A stretch of DNA of 64,000 bases from Chryseobacterium oranimense. GTDB taxonomy: Bacteria; Bacteroidota; Bacteroidia; Flavobacteriales; Weeksellaceae. The stretch covers positions 558,001 to 622,000 of the forward strand of contig NZ_FQWT01000001.1 of the NCBI RefSeq assembly GCF_900129755.1, given 5' to 3'. This document shows positions 7,792 through 15,196 of this stretch, in pieces. How positions within the stretch are numbered: position 1 is the stretch's first letter; the number at the start of each line of letters is the position of its first letter. Made by a program: the position numbers and the translations under genes. The notes below the pieces were generated by a model. It had not been told where the DNA came from and ran no database searches. It saw only the letters and a program-made list of their open reading frames with translations.

Positions 7792-9402
7792 TTACAAATG
7801 TTTGTTTCCGGTAATCCTCAGTTCATTCAGATCCAGCTGGGATTCTGCTTTTCGGATTTCGTCATCACTGAACTCTTTTTCCCTTTTAATCTTAAATAAT
7901 TCTTTTCGCTGCAAGGCAAAAATATCAAGCATGATTTCGTGGTATTCGTTCAGGTCACTCCTTCTGTTGGTACACATTTCCAATGATTCCAGATGACTTT
8001 GCTGCTGTACGATATCGTTTTCAACAGTATTTTTAAAATTCTCCACCAGGCTGTTGGTTTCCAGACTGGACTGGTATTTTTCATTCAGCCGGTTGACGGC
8101 AAGATTATCCAGCCTGATCTGAATCGCCGCCTGCTGTTCGTGAGCAGGTAGAATGGGATCAATTTCCCCGATTTTGGTCAGCCTGATAATCAATGGCAGT
8201 GTCAATCCCTGAAAAACCAAAGTAACAAAAATAACGACAAAGGTGATAAAAATAATCAGATTCCGCATCGGAAAAGCAGTTTCATCATTCATCATCACTG
8301 GAATCGACAAGGCTGTTGCCAGCGAAACAACGCCACGCATTCCTGCCCAGCCAATAATCAGAGGGTTTTTCCATCCCGGACTTGGATCTTTCCTTATCTT
8401 TTTACTCAGCCACCTTGGCACATGCGCTACGGGGTAAATCCATAAAAGACGCACCACAATAACGATGAAACTGATAATCAGACCATATTTAATTCCTTCC
8501 ATCAAAGATGTTTCACCCAAACCGTTGATGATATCCGGAAGTTCCAAACCAATCAGGACAAAAACCAGGGCATTCATCACAAAAATCAAGGTATTCCAAA
8601 CGCCTGTCATATTGATTCTGGTCATACCGGTTTTGAAAATTTCATGGGAACGGAAAGACATAAACAGTCCGCCGCTTACTACAGCCATTACTCCTGAATA
8701 ATGAAAATGCTCAGCTGCTAAAAATAAAACGTAAGGCGTAATCACCGTCAGGGCTGCATCAATCGCCGGAGTTGTCGGTAAAAACCGGTGAATGGCATAA
8801 AAAACATGGGCTCCTGCAATTCCTACCACCACACCCATTCCAGCTACCAGGAAGAATTGTCCCGTTGCTTCCTGCATCGAAAACATTCCTGTCATGACGG
8901 CTGCTAAAGCAAATCTGAAGACGATCAGTGAAGATGCGTCGTTGATCAAACTTTCGCCTTCCAGCATTGCAATGGTACGTTTCGGAACTTTCAGCCCTTT
9001 TAAAACCGTTGTGGCTGCAATTGCATCAGGAGGAGAAACAATTCCGCCAAGCAAAAATCCCATTGCCAACGTGAATCCCGGAATCAATGCCTGTGAAGCG
9101 AATGCTACAACAATGGACGTCAGGAAAACCAATCCGAAAGCCAATAACCCGATGGTGCGTTTCCATTTCCAGAAATCGTTCCACGAGGTATACCACGCAG
9201 CTTCGTACAATAACGGCGGCAGGAAAATGAGGAAAATAATGTCGGGATCCAGCTTTAGAACCGGAACACCCGGAATTAAACTGATTCCCAAACCTGCCAA
9301 TACCAAAAAAATGGGATAAGCAATCCTGATGCGCTGCGCAAGCATTACCAGAAGCATTACGATAATTAAAAGTCCCAGAATTAAAAGAAGTTGTTCGTGC
9401 AT
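7792..9402 (-). CDS. Na+/H+ antiporter, CPA1 (NhaP-like) family
   Basis: A 536-residue membrane protein with about 12 hydrophobic segments in the first 420 residues and a hydrophilic C-terminal tail of about 110 residues. Motifs SPPDAIAAT (123-131) and EGESLINDA (148-156, with the Asn-Asp pair at 154-155) are the ion-binding sites of the cation/proton antiporter-1 family. It would exchange cytoplasmic Na+ (or K+) for protons across the inner membrane. Monocistronic by spacing. Whether it belongs to the oxidative-stress block is unclear; no shared operator lies in front of it. Confidence 0.93.
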   Translation of the reverse strand: MHEQLLLILGLLIIVMLLVMLAQRIRIAYPIFLVLAGLGISLIPGVPVLKLDPDIIFLIFLPPLLYEAAWYTSWNDFWKWKRTIGLLAFGLVFLTSIVVAFASQALIPGFTLAMGFLLGGIVSPPDAIAATTVLKGLKVPKRTIAMLEGESLINDASSLIVFRFALAAVMTGMFSMQEATGQFFLVAGMGVVVGIAGAHVFYAIHRFLPTTPAIDAALTVITPYVLFLAAEHFHYSGVMAVVSGGLFMSFRSHEIFKTGMTRINMTGVWNTLIFVMNALVFVLIGLELPDIINGLGETSLMEGIKYGLIISFIVIVVRLLWIYPVAHVPRWLSKKIRKDPSPGWKNPLIIGWAGMRGVVSLATALSIPVMMNDETAFPMRNLIIFITFVVIFVTLVFQGLTLPLIIRLTKIGEIDPILPAHEQQAAIQIRLDNLAVNRLNEKYQSSLETNSLVENFKNTVENDIVQQQSHLESLEMCTNRRSDLNEYHEIMLDIFALQRKELFKIKREKEFSDDEIRKAESQLDLNELRITGNKHL

Positions 9403-9410
9403 AGTTTTTT

Positions 9411-9500
9411 TGTTAGATGCTGAATGCTAGATGTCAGATATCGAAGTTAAATTATAATTTGATGTCTAGCTTCAATTTCTAGTTTCTTGTTTCTTGTTTC
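9411..9500. repeat. simple-sequence-like spacer
   Basis: The spacer in front of the antiporter contains near-repeats of TAGATGCTGAATGC / TAGATGTCAGATATC and three copies of TTTCTTG (9483-9501). Similar low-complexity spacers occur at 11513-11594 and 11888-11915. Confidence 0.5.
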
Positions 9501-9502
9501 TT

Positions 9503-9850
9503 TTACAAATGAATAAAAATTGAGGTTCTTTCCTTCTTTTCAAGGTTTTTTGTTTTATGGCCTTTACCCGAAATATCTTCCACTAAAAGAATTTCACCGG
9601 TCTGGAACTGTCTGATTTCTCCCAATGAAGTTTGTATCTCGACACCGCCGTCTAGAAGTACAATATACTGCCTCTGAGGAGCGTGATGAAAATCGTAATC
9701 ATATTCCGCAGAAACTTTTCTGAATTGCATTTTTTTAACGTTGATATCATCAGATAAAAATCCAATGTCTCCCTGATCGGTTAACGGAATTTCGATATCT
9801 TCAAAATGGGATTCGCCGTTAATGTCGCTGAAGATTCTTGTCATTTTCAT
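9503..9850 (-). CDS. small cupin-like protein
   Basis: A 115-residue protein with the single-cupin pattern: YDFHHAPQRQYIVLLDGGVEIQT followed by GEIRQFQTGEILLVEDISGKGHKTK. HHAP...(Q) and the later GHKT could supply metal ligands. No signal peptide, so cytoplasmic. The ATG at 9844 (MTRIF) is an alternative start. It is the last gene of the run reading leftward from the dioxygenase promoter at 12.9 kb, 86 bp behind the MhqD-like hydrolase. Function not assigned. Confidence 0.75.
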   Translation of the reverse strand: MKMTRIFSDINGESHFEDIEIPLTDQGDIGFLSDDINVKKMQFRKVSAEYDYDFHHAPQRQYIVLLDGGVEIQTSLGEIRQFQTGEILLVEDISGKGHKTKNLEKKERTSIFIHL

Positions 9851-9886
9851 TTTGATGTAAGTTTTAGTTTAATATACTTTTTATTA

Positions 9887-9926
9887 GCCACGAATGCACT
9901 AATAATTTAATCCGTGTATTCGTGGC
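9887..9926. repeat. dispersed hairpin repeat (copy 1)
   Basis: GCCACGAAT (9887-9895) and ATTCGTGGC (9918-9926) form a 9-bp stem around an AT-rich loop. It belongs with the CACAGAT/ATCTGTG hairpin copies at 14181-14281, 14325-14354 and 44791-44840. Confidence 0.65.
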
Positions 9927-9936
9927 AGATAACTAA

Positions 9937-10557
9937 TTATTTGAAAACAATAGAATTCGCGAGTTCTATTTCTTCCTGATTGATAGAATGTCCGAAGTTA
10001 GCATACACTTTTTCCGTAACATCTGCATTCATTTCTTTCAAAATATTGGCAGTTGCATACACTCTTTCCACCGGAACATGAAAATCCGGATTGCTGGTTC
10101 CGAGGAAAACCGGAGTTTTGGCAAAATCACCCTGATAATTCTCACGGTTTATTTTTTCACCGATCACTCCGCCAATAATTGCTACCGCTCCACCAAATCT
10201 CTGCGCATTTCTTGCCAAAAATTCCAATGTTAAACATGCTCCCTGCGAAAACCCGAAAAAGTAAATATTTTCAGCTTTAATTCCTGCATCCAAAGCGGTT
10301 TGAACCGTTTTTCCGACATTCTCAACAGCTGATGATAACCAGGGTTCATTTTGCTCAACGGGAGCCATGAATGAAAAAGGATACCAGGTTCCGTTGGTGG
10401 CCTGTGGCGCCAATAATGCATAACCTTCCACATTCAGATGTTGTGATAAGCTCAAAATATCCTGTGCGCTTCCTCCTCTGCCGTGAATCATTACTAAAGC
10501 TTTTTCAGCTTCATTCAATGATTTTCCTCCTGTTTTTATATCTAAAATATGACTCAT
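9937..10557 (-). CDS. MhqD-like phospholipase/carboxylesterase family hydrolase
   Basis: The 206-residue alpha/beta hydrolase has VMIHGRGGSAQD (oxyanion region), nucleophile Ser in FFGFSQGACL, acid in SNPDFHVP and His in FGHSI, the layout of the small carboxylesterase family that includes Bacillus MhqD. The start at 10557 (MSHILD) is chosen because it falls 1 bp behind the dioxygenase stop; the longer frame would overlap that gene. A hydrolase directly coupled to a ring-cleaving dioxygenase is also the gene pairing of the MhqR quinone regulon in Bacillus, so it may process ring-cleavage products or quinone conjugates. Confidence 0.85.
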   Translation of the reverse strand: MSHILDIKTGGKSLNEAEKALVMIHGRGGSAQDILSLSQHLNVEGYALLAPQATNGTWYPFSFMAPVEQNEPWLSSAVENVGKTVQTALDAGIKAENIYFFGFSQGACLTLEFLARNAQRFGGAVAIIGGVIGEKINRENYQGDFAKTPVFLGTSNPDFHVPVERVYATANILKEMNADVTEKVYANFGHSINQEEIELANSIVFK

Positions 10558-10558
10558 T

Positions 10559-11512
10559 TTATCTGTATTTTTCTGTTGGATAATTAAATTTTGGTAAAAC
10601 TCCCACCAAATGTTCTCTTTTCTCTTCAAATTGTGACGGCAGGCTCAGATGCTCTCCCAAAGATGCCAATTCCTCATCTATGTCGAAGCCCGGACCTGAA
10701 GTGGCAATTTCAAATAAAACCCCGCCCGGCTCTTTGAAATAGACGGATGTGAAGTATTTTCTGTCTTTCACTTCGGTATGCTGCAATCCGAATTTGTTTA
10801 ATTTTTCAATCATTTCAAGCTGCGTTTCTGCATTTGGAGTGGCAAAAGCGACGTGATGAACTGTTCCTCTTCCTGCCAAACCTTTCAGGGCGTTTGGAGT
10901 GCAAAGCAGATCAACATATTTCCCCGGTTTATTTTCCGTTCCGAACCTGAATCTGTCTGAGCTTTCAGCTTTTAACTGATGGTCCATCTGGGTGGTTAAT
11001 AAAGCAGCCGTCCTTTCGTAGGCATCCAGCCAGATTTCAACATGGTGAATTCCTTTAATGGCATAATCTTTCGGAATAAATCCGTTATAGTAACCTTTTC
11101 TGTCATCTTTATCATTAAAAACCAGTTCGAGACCTAATCCGTCAAAATCTTCCAGATACACAAAAACTTCACCGGAAAATCTTTGCTGAGGCTGTTTAAA
11201 GGGAATATTAAACTGTTCCAAACGGTTCGTCCAGTAGTCCAGAGAATCGATGGAGAGTGAAAAAGCCGTTGTATTCAGCATTCCTTTGCCATGCCTTCCG
11301 TTCACCAGACCTTTACCGTACGGAAAAGTGGTCATAATAGTTCCCGGAGTTCCGAATTCGTCGCCGAAATAGAAATGGTAAACATCGGAATAGTCAAAGT
11401 TGACGGTTGTTTTCACCAACCGAAGTCCTAAAACTCCGGTGTAAAAATCTATATTTTCCTGGGTGTCGCCGGTAACGGCGGTAACGTGGTGAAGGCCTGT
11501 GATGAGTGACAT
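10559..11512 (-). CDS. ring-cleaving dioxygenase (VOC family, MhqO/MhqA-like)
   Basis: A 317-residue protein of two vicinal-oxygen-chelate modules. Each starts with a metal-binding His motif: LHHVTAVTGD at 7-16 and IHHVEIW at about 155-161; TVHHVAFATP and FKEPGGVLFEIATSGPGF lie near 218-280. This matches proteins annotated as ring-cleaving dioxygenases that act on hydroquinone-type aromatics, cytoplasmic. Coupled to the MhqD-like hydrolase (1 bp). A second copy lies at 11949-12881. Confidence 0.9.
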   Translation of the reverse strand: MSLITGLHHVTAVTGDTQENIDFYTGVLGLRLVKTTVNFDYSDVYHFYFGDEFGTPGTIMTTFPYGKGLVNGRHGKGMLNTTAFSLSIDSLDYWTNRLEQFNIPFKQPQQRFSGEVFVYLEDFDGLGLELVFNDKDDRKGYYNGFIPKDYAIKGIHHVEIWLDAYERTAALLTTQMDHQLKAESSDRFRFGTENKPGKYVDLLCTPNALKGLAGRGTVHHVAFATPNAETQLEMIEKLNKFGLQHTEVKDRKYFTSVYFKEPGGVLFEIATSGPGFDIDEELASLGEHLSLPSQFEEKREHLVGVLPKFNYPTEKYR

Positions 11513-11594
11513 AGTGGTTGGGGTTTCGGGTTTAAAGTTTTGTGTTTCGGGTTCCGGGTTTCGAGTTTTGGGTTTAATGTTATCGTTGTTCGGG
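11513..11594. repeat. degenerate GGGTTTC/GGGTTTTG spacer repeat
   Basis: The spacer between the first dioxygenase and the GNAT gene is built of imperfect GGGTTTC, GGGTTCC and GGGTTTT words. No promoter is evident, so cotranscription across it is plausible. Confidence 0.5.
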
Positions 11595-11888
11595 TTATTC
11601 TTCTTTTAACCAGACATCGTTGTATTCTTCGGGGTTGCGTTTGAATTGAGCATGAACGTAAGGACACAGCGGTACGATCTTCAAATTGTTCTCCCTGGCA
11701 TATGATACCAGCTGGCTGAGCAATAATTTGGCAAAACCGTTTCCTGCATATTCATCATCAACTTCAGTGTGATAAACGGTTAGCTTATTTCCAATGACCG
11801 AGATGTCCATTTTACCGATTTTTTTATCATCTGAGAAAAGCTGAACTTCTCCTCTCACGTTTCCTAAAACTACTTTTGTTGTTTCCAT
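11595..11888 (-). CDS. small GNAT N-acetyltransferase (YjdJ-like)
   Basis: A 97-residue single-domain protein of the short GNAT family (COG2388-type). TEVDDEYAGNGFAKLLLSQLVSYARENNLKIVPLCPYV contains the acetyl-CoA loop (YAGNGFAKLL) and the typical PLCPYV strand followed by HAQFKRNPEEY. Substrate unknown. It lies between the two dioxygenase genes on the same strand. Its start codon overlaps a heptamer repeat (11888-11915), so the repeat number could change the leader. Confidence 0.85.
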   Translation of the reverse strand: METTKVVLGNVRGEVQLFSDDKKIGKMDISVIGNKLTVYHTEVDDEYAGNGFAKLLLSQLVSYARENNLKIVPLCPYVHAQFKRNPEEYNDVWLKEE

Positions 11889-11915
11889 ATTGCTTATTGC
11901 TTATTGCTTATTGCT
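11888..11915. repeat. heptanucleotide tandem repeat (TATTGCT x4)
   Basis: Four perfect tandem copies of TATTGCT run directly into the GNAT start codon (AGCAATA x4 on the coding strand). Repeats of this kind can change length by slippage. Confidence 0.85.
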
Positions 11916-11948
11916 AAAATATAATTCTTATAAAAATGAAGGAATGAC

Positions 11949-12881
11949 CTATGATAACTTCGGTAAGACTTCTTCTATTTTTTCACGTAATCCTTCGTGC
12001 TGTTTCGGAAGTTTTAAATTTGTTCCCAATTCATTTAAAGGTTCATCTACAGTAAATCCTGGATTGTCCGTTGCAATTTCAAACAAAATACCGCCCGGTT
12101 CACGGAAATACAAGGAGTAGAAATAATCCCTGTCGATCTTCGGAGTGATGTTTAATCCTGCAGACAATACTTTTTCTCGGAATTCCATCAAAACATTGTC
12201 ATCTTTCACTCTGAATGCAACGTGGTGGTTGGTTCCTGCCGCATTTCTTCCTGCTAAAACCTTATCGTTTTCGATGATGTCAACAAGATTGGCAGTTTCA
12301 ATGGCATCTGTGGCAAAACGATATCTTTCGCCTTCCTGTTTCTGTAAACCGTACCCGAAAATATCAGTTAAAACCTTAATGGTAGGATCTGCTTTTTTCA
12401 GGGTTAAAGTAATGTTGTGGAAGCCTTTCAAAGCGTTTTCATCCTGAATATCATCGGTTGTCCATACTTTTCTGTCATCTGGTGTTGAAGATTCTATGAA
12501 CTGTAGCTGCAAGCCGTCAGGATCGTTGAATGAAATAAGTTTTTCTCCGAAAATTTCACCTTCTTCAACCGCTACATTAAATTGCGCCAACCTGTTTTTC
12601 CAGAATTCCAGGCTTCCTTTTGGAACTGAATATCCGATGTGGGTTGCCAGACCGGAACCGTTTGTTCCCTTACCAATTCCTTCCCATGGAAAGAAAGTGA
12701 GGATCGTTCCAGGAGTTCCTTCTTCGTTTCCGAAGTAAAAGTGATAGGTTCCCGGATCATCAAAGTTAACGGTTTTCTTTACCAGCCTTACGCCTAAAAC
12801 CTGGGTGTAAAAATCTAAATTTCTTTTTGCGTTGTCTGCTATTGCTGTAATATGGTGCAGTCCTAATATTCTATTTTCCAT
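11949..12881 (-). CDS. ring-cleaving dioxygenase (VOC family), second copy
   Basis: A 310-residue paralogue of the 10559-11512 protein, sharing LGLHHITAIA at the N-terminus, VNFDDPGTYHFYFGNEEGTPGTILTFFPW, TNHHVAFRV and FREPGGILFEIATDNPGF. It is the first gene behind operator site D (12909-12957), and the run 11888, 11512, 10557, 9850 may all be read from that promoter. Cytoplasmic Fe/Mn-dependent cleavage of a hydroquinone or related aromatic is inferred from the family. Confidence 0.9.
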   Translation of the reverse strand: MENRILGLHHITAIADNAKRNLDFYTQVLGVRLVKKTVNFDDPGTYHFYFGNEEGTPGTILTFFPWEGIGKGTNGSGLATHIGYSVPKGSLEFWKNRLAQFNVAVEEGEIFGEKLISFNDPDGLQLQFIESSTPDDRKVWTTDDIQDENALKGFHNITLTLKKADPTIKVLTDIFGYGLQKQEGERYRFATDAIETANLVDIIENDKVLAGRNAAGTNHHVAFRVKDDNVLMEFREKVLSAGLNITPKIDRDYFYSLYFREPGGILFEIATDNPGFTVDEPLNELGTNLKLPKQHEGLREKIEEVLPKLS

Positions 12882-12908
12882 TTTGCTGATTGTTTAATTT
12901 TTATATGA

Positions 12909-12957
12909 CAAATGTATGGCGACAGGAAATGCTGCACATTTAACTAGTTTAATAAAT
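12909..12957 (-). promoter_or_regulatory. promoter with shared palindromic operator (site D)
   Basis: TACATTTG (12916-12909) with ATTTATTAAACTAGTTAAAT (12957-12938) exactly 21 bp upstream. The operator is identical to site A. Confidence 0.8.
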
Positions 12958-13199
12958 TACATTTTAGGTTGTTTTACTTTTTTAAACCAGAATAATATAT
13001 AAGTAAAACATTCAGAATAATGGATAAAGGGTATCTATATATGAATATCCTTAATAATATATATTCAAATACAGTAAAGACTCTTGAACAAGCTCAGAGT
13101 AACAAACCGGGCTTTATATATAATAATGAAAAACGAAAGTTCATATCAAGATTTACAGACGTAATTTTAAAATGTTTAATTTTTTTTATCAAAATGAAC

Positions 13200-13248
13200 A
13201 AAAATTAAACTAGATTAATTTCTATCAGAGAAAACCTCACTAAATTTG
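13200..13248 (+). promoter_or_regulatory. promoter with shared palindromic operator (site E)
   Basis: Read on the plus strand, ATTAAACTAGATTAAT (13204-13219) is followed after 21 bp (13220-13240) by TAAATTTG (13241-13248). The spacing equals that of sites A-D although the gene is divergent. It drives the hydrolase at 13307; no gene was recognised between 12958 and 13199. Confidence 0.78.
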
Positions 13249-13306
13249 CTAAAGAATTAAGAAAAAAAGTAAACAAATATTAACAACACCTTAAAAAAAG
13301 TAAATT

Positions 13307-14128
13307 ATGAGTACATTAAAACTAAAAGACGGAACAGAGATTTTTTATAAAGACCAGGGAGAAGGACCGGTACTGATGTTTCACCATGGATGGCCTTTGT
13401 CATCAGACGATTGGGATGCACAGGTAATTTTCTTCCTTCAGAAAGGCTACAGAGTGATAGCGCACGACAGAAGAGGCCACGGCCGTTCCAGCCAGAATAT
13501 TTACAATCATACTATTGAGCAATATGCTTCTGATGCAGCTGAACTGGTAGAATTTCTGGACCTGAAAGACGTAGTTCACATTGGCCACTCCACAGGCGGT
13601 GGTGAAGTGATCCGTTACGTAAATAAATATTCCAACGGCAGAGCGAAAAAAGCAGTATTGATCAGTGCTGTTCCGCCGGTAATGGTAAAAAGCGAAAGCA
13701 ATCCTGACGGTGTTCCAATGGAAGTTTTCGACAATATCAGAGACCAGACCCTTAATAACAGAAACCAATTTTACCTTGATCTAACGGTTCCTTTCTACGG
13801 ATATAACAGAGAGGGTGCCGATGTAAAAGAAGGAATCCAGAAAAACTGGTGGAGACAGGGACTAATGGGCGGAATTGTTGCTCACTACGATGGCATCAAG
13901 GCGTTTTCCGAAACAGATTTCACAGAAGACCTGAAAGCAGTTGATATTCCGGTATTGGTTCTTCACGGAGAAGATGATCAGATTGTTCCGATTGAAAATT
14001 CGGCCATCAAATCTGCAAAATTACTGAAAAACGGTAAACTTATTACTTATCCGGGATTCCCTCACGGAATGCCGACTACAGAGCATGCAACAATTAATAA
14101 AGATCTTTTGGAATTTATCCAGGCGTAA
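13307..14128 (+). CDS. alpha/beta hydrolase, non-heme chloroperoxidase type
   Basis: The 273-residue protein follows the cofactor-free haloperoxidase/arylesterase family: FHHGWPLSSDDWD (25-37) for the oxyanion hole, GHSTGGGEV with nucleophile Ser95, Asp in HGEDDQIVP near 224 and His in FPHGMPTTEH near 255. Family members hydrolyse esters and can form peracids. No signal peptide. Expression is expected from operator site E, about 52 nt upstream of the ATG, which groups it with the pirin, YcaC-like and dioxygenase genes. A terminator follows. Confidence 0.92.
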   Translation: MSTLKLKDGTEIFYKDQGEGPVLMFHHGWPLSSDDWDAQVIFFLQKGYRVIAHDRRGHGRSSQNIYNHTIEQYASDAAELVEFLDLKDVVHIGHSTGGGEVIRYVNKYSNGRAKKAVLISAVPPVMVKSESNPDGVPMEVFDNIRDQTLNNRNQFYLDLTVPFYGYNREGADVKEGIQKNWWRQGLMGGIVAHYDGIKAFSETDFTEDLKAVDIPVLVLHGEDDQIVPIENSAIKSAKLLKNGKLITYPGFPHGMPTTEHATINKDLLEFIQA

Positions 14129-14150
14129 TAAACTTATTATAGTATAGAAA

Positions 14151-14176
14151 GGTGAATCTTTTGATTCACCTTTTTT
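14151..14176 (+). terminator. intrinsic terminator
   Basis: GGTGAATC / GATTCACC with a TTTT loop followed by six T, right after the chloroperoxidase-like gene. Confidence 0.85.
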
Positions 14177-14180
14177 ATTT

Positions 14181-14281
14181 CCCACAGATCTCACAGATCT
14201 GCACAGATGTTTATGCTATCCTTTTATTCAGAGTGCTAAAATTATGAAGCAATCATTCGTGTAATCTGTGAAATTCGTGGG
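14181..14281. repeat. dispersed hairpin repeat (copy 2)
   Basis: Left arm CCCACAGATCTCACAGATCT and right arm GTAATCTGTGAAATTCGTGGG (ending at 14281) form a long imperfect hairpin. The gap 14129-14527 otherwise holds only the terminator before it and copy 3 after it. Confidence 0.7.
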
Positions 14282-14324
14282 AAGAAATTAGAAAACTGTT
14301 ATGTGATTCATCTTCTTTTCTATT

Positions 14325-14354
14325 GCCACTGATCTCACGAATTTACACGGATGC
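14325..14354. repeat. dispersed hairpin repeat (copy 3, half)
   Basis: GCCACTGATCTCACGAATTT and ACACGGATG resemble one arm of the hairpin family; the matching arm is missing. Confidence 0.5.
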
Positions 14355-14527
14355 TTTATGTTTGCGGGAAAAATTAGAAAATAAAATCTTGCCATATGCC
14401 AAGATGTACAAAAAAATTAAAACATAAATTCGAGTCAGTATATCGCCATACAAACCCTCTAAGACAATCATTAAATATTTTGCTTAAAATAGTTTAACAT
14501 CCTTAAGGAAACTAAAAAACAATCTAT

Positions 14528-14965
14528 ATGGAAAATTATAATAATACAATAGAGCTGGATGCTCATCCGGAAAGTATATTTAGTGCCCTGACCAATGGCA
14601 TACCCTTTTGGTGGACAGAGATGTTTGAAGGTTCTTCAAATGAACAGGATAAATCTTTTACCGTTCGTTTCGGGGAACAAATTTTTAAAAAATTTAAAGT
14701 ACAGGAGCTGATTCCCGGTAAAAAAGCAGTATGGTACGTGGAAGATTCATTGTTAAATGTCCCAGGATTAAAAAATCAGAAAGAATGGATCGGTACAACC
14801 ATTATTTGGGAAATCACCGAGAGCAAAAGCAGAACAGAATTACATCTTACCCATGTCGGATTACGTCCCGATATTGAATGCTACGATATCTGTACAGACG
14901 GATGGAAACAATTCACTGCAAGCCTGAAATTGTACCTTGAAACAGGGAGAGGTAAGCCTTTCTGA
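14528..14965 (+). CDS. SRPBCC (AHSA1-like) domain protein
   Basis: A 145-residue single-domain protein. IELDAHPESIFSALTNGIPFWWTEMFEGSS at the start, KAVWYVEDS in the middle and GWKQFTASLKLYLETGRG at the end are characteristic of the activator-of-Hsp90-ATPase-like START/Bet v1 fold. Such proteins bind hydrophobic ligands in a cavity; the ligand is unknown. No export signal. It stands alone, with 231 bp of spacer behind it in which nothing is recognised. Confidence 0.85.
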   Translation: MENYNNTIELDAHPESIFSALTNGIPFWWTEMFEGSSNEQDKSFTVRFGEQIFKKFKVQELIPGKKAVWYVEDSLLNVPGLKNQKEWIGTTIIWEITESKSRTELHLTHVGLRPDIECYDICTDGWKQFTASLKLYLETGRGKPF

Positions 14966-15196
14966 ATCAAGAGCAGTCATCAACGGAAGCGGTATCATAG
15001 ACGGTTAACGCAATCTACAATATCCTTTTCAATTGCACAAAACCCAAAGACTATAAAAGAATCCTATCTACAAGTTCGGAAAATCAATTCTGAAAGATAT
15101 AATCATTCTTTATTCTGAAATAAGAAGCTAAAATATCAATGCTCCAACCCTTTAAATCGCTACATTAGCACCGAATTAAAATGCGTTGAGATTTCT

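Noticed and set aside
13020..13208. 62-codon plus-strand frame between the divergent operators D and E
   Set aside because: Low-complexity AT-rich translation with no motif; it lies ahead of the operator-promoter region of the next gene.
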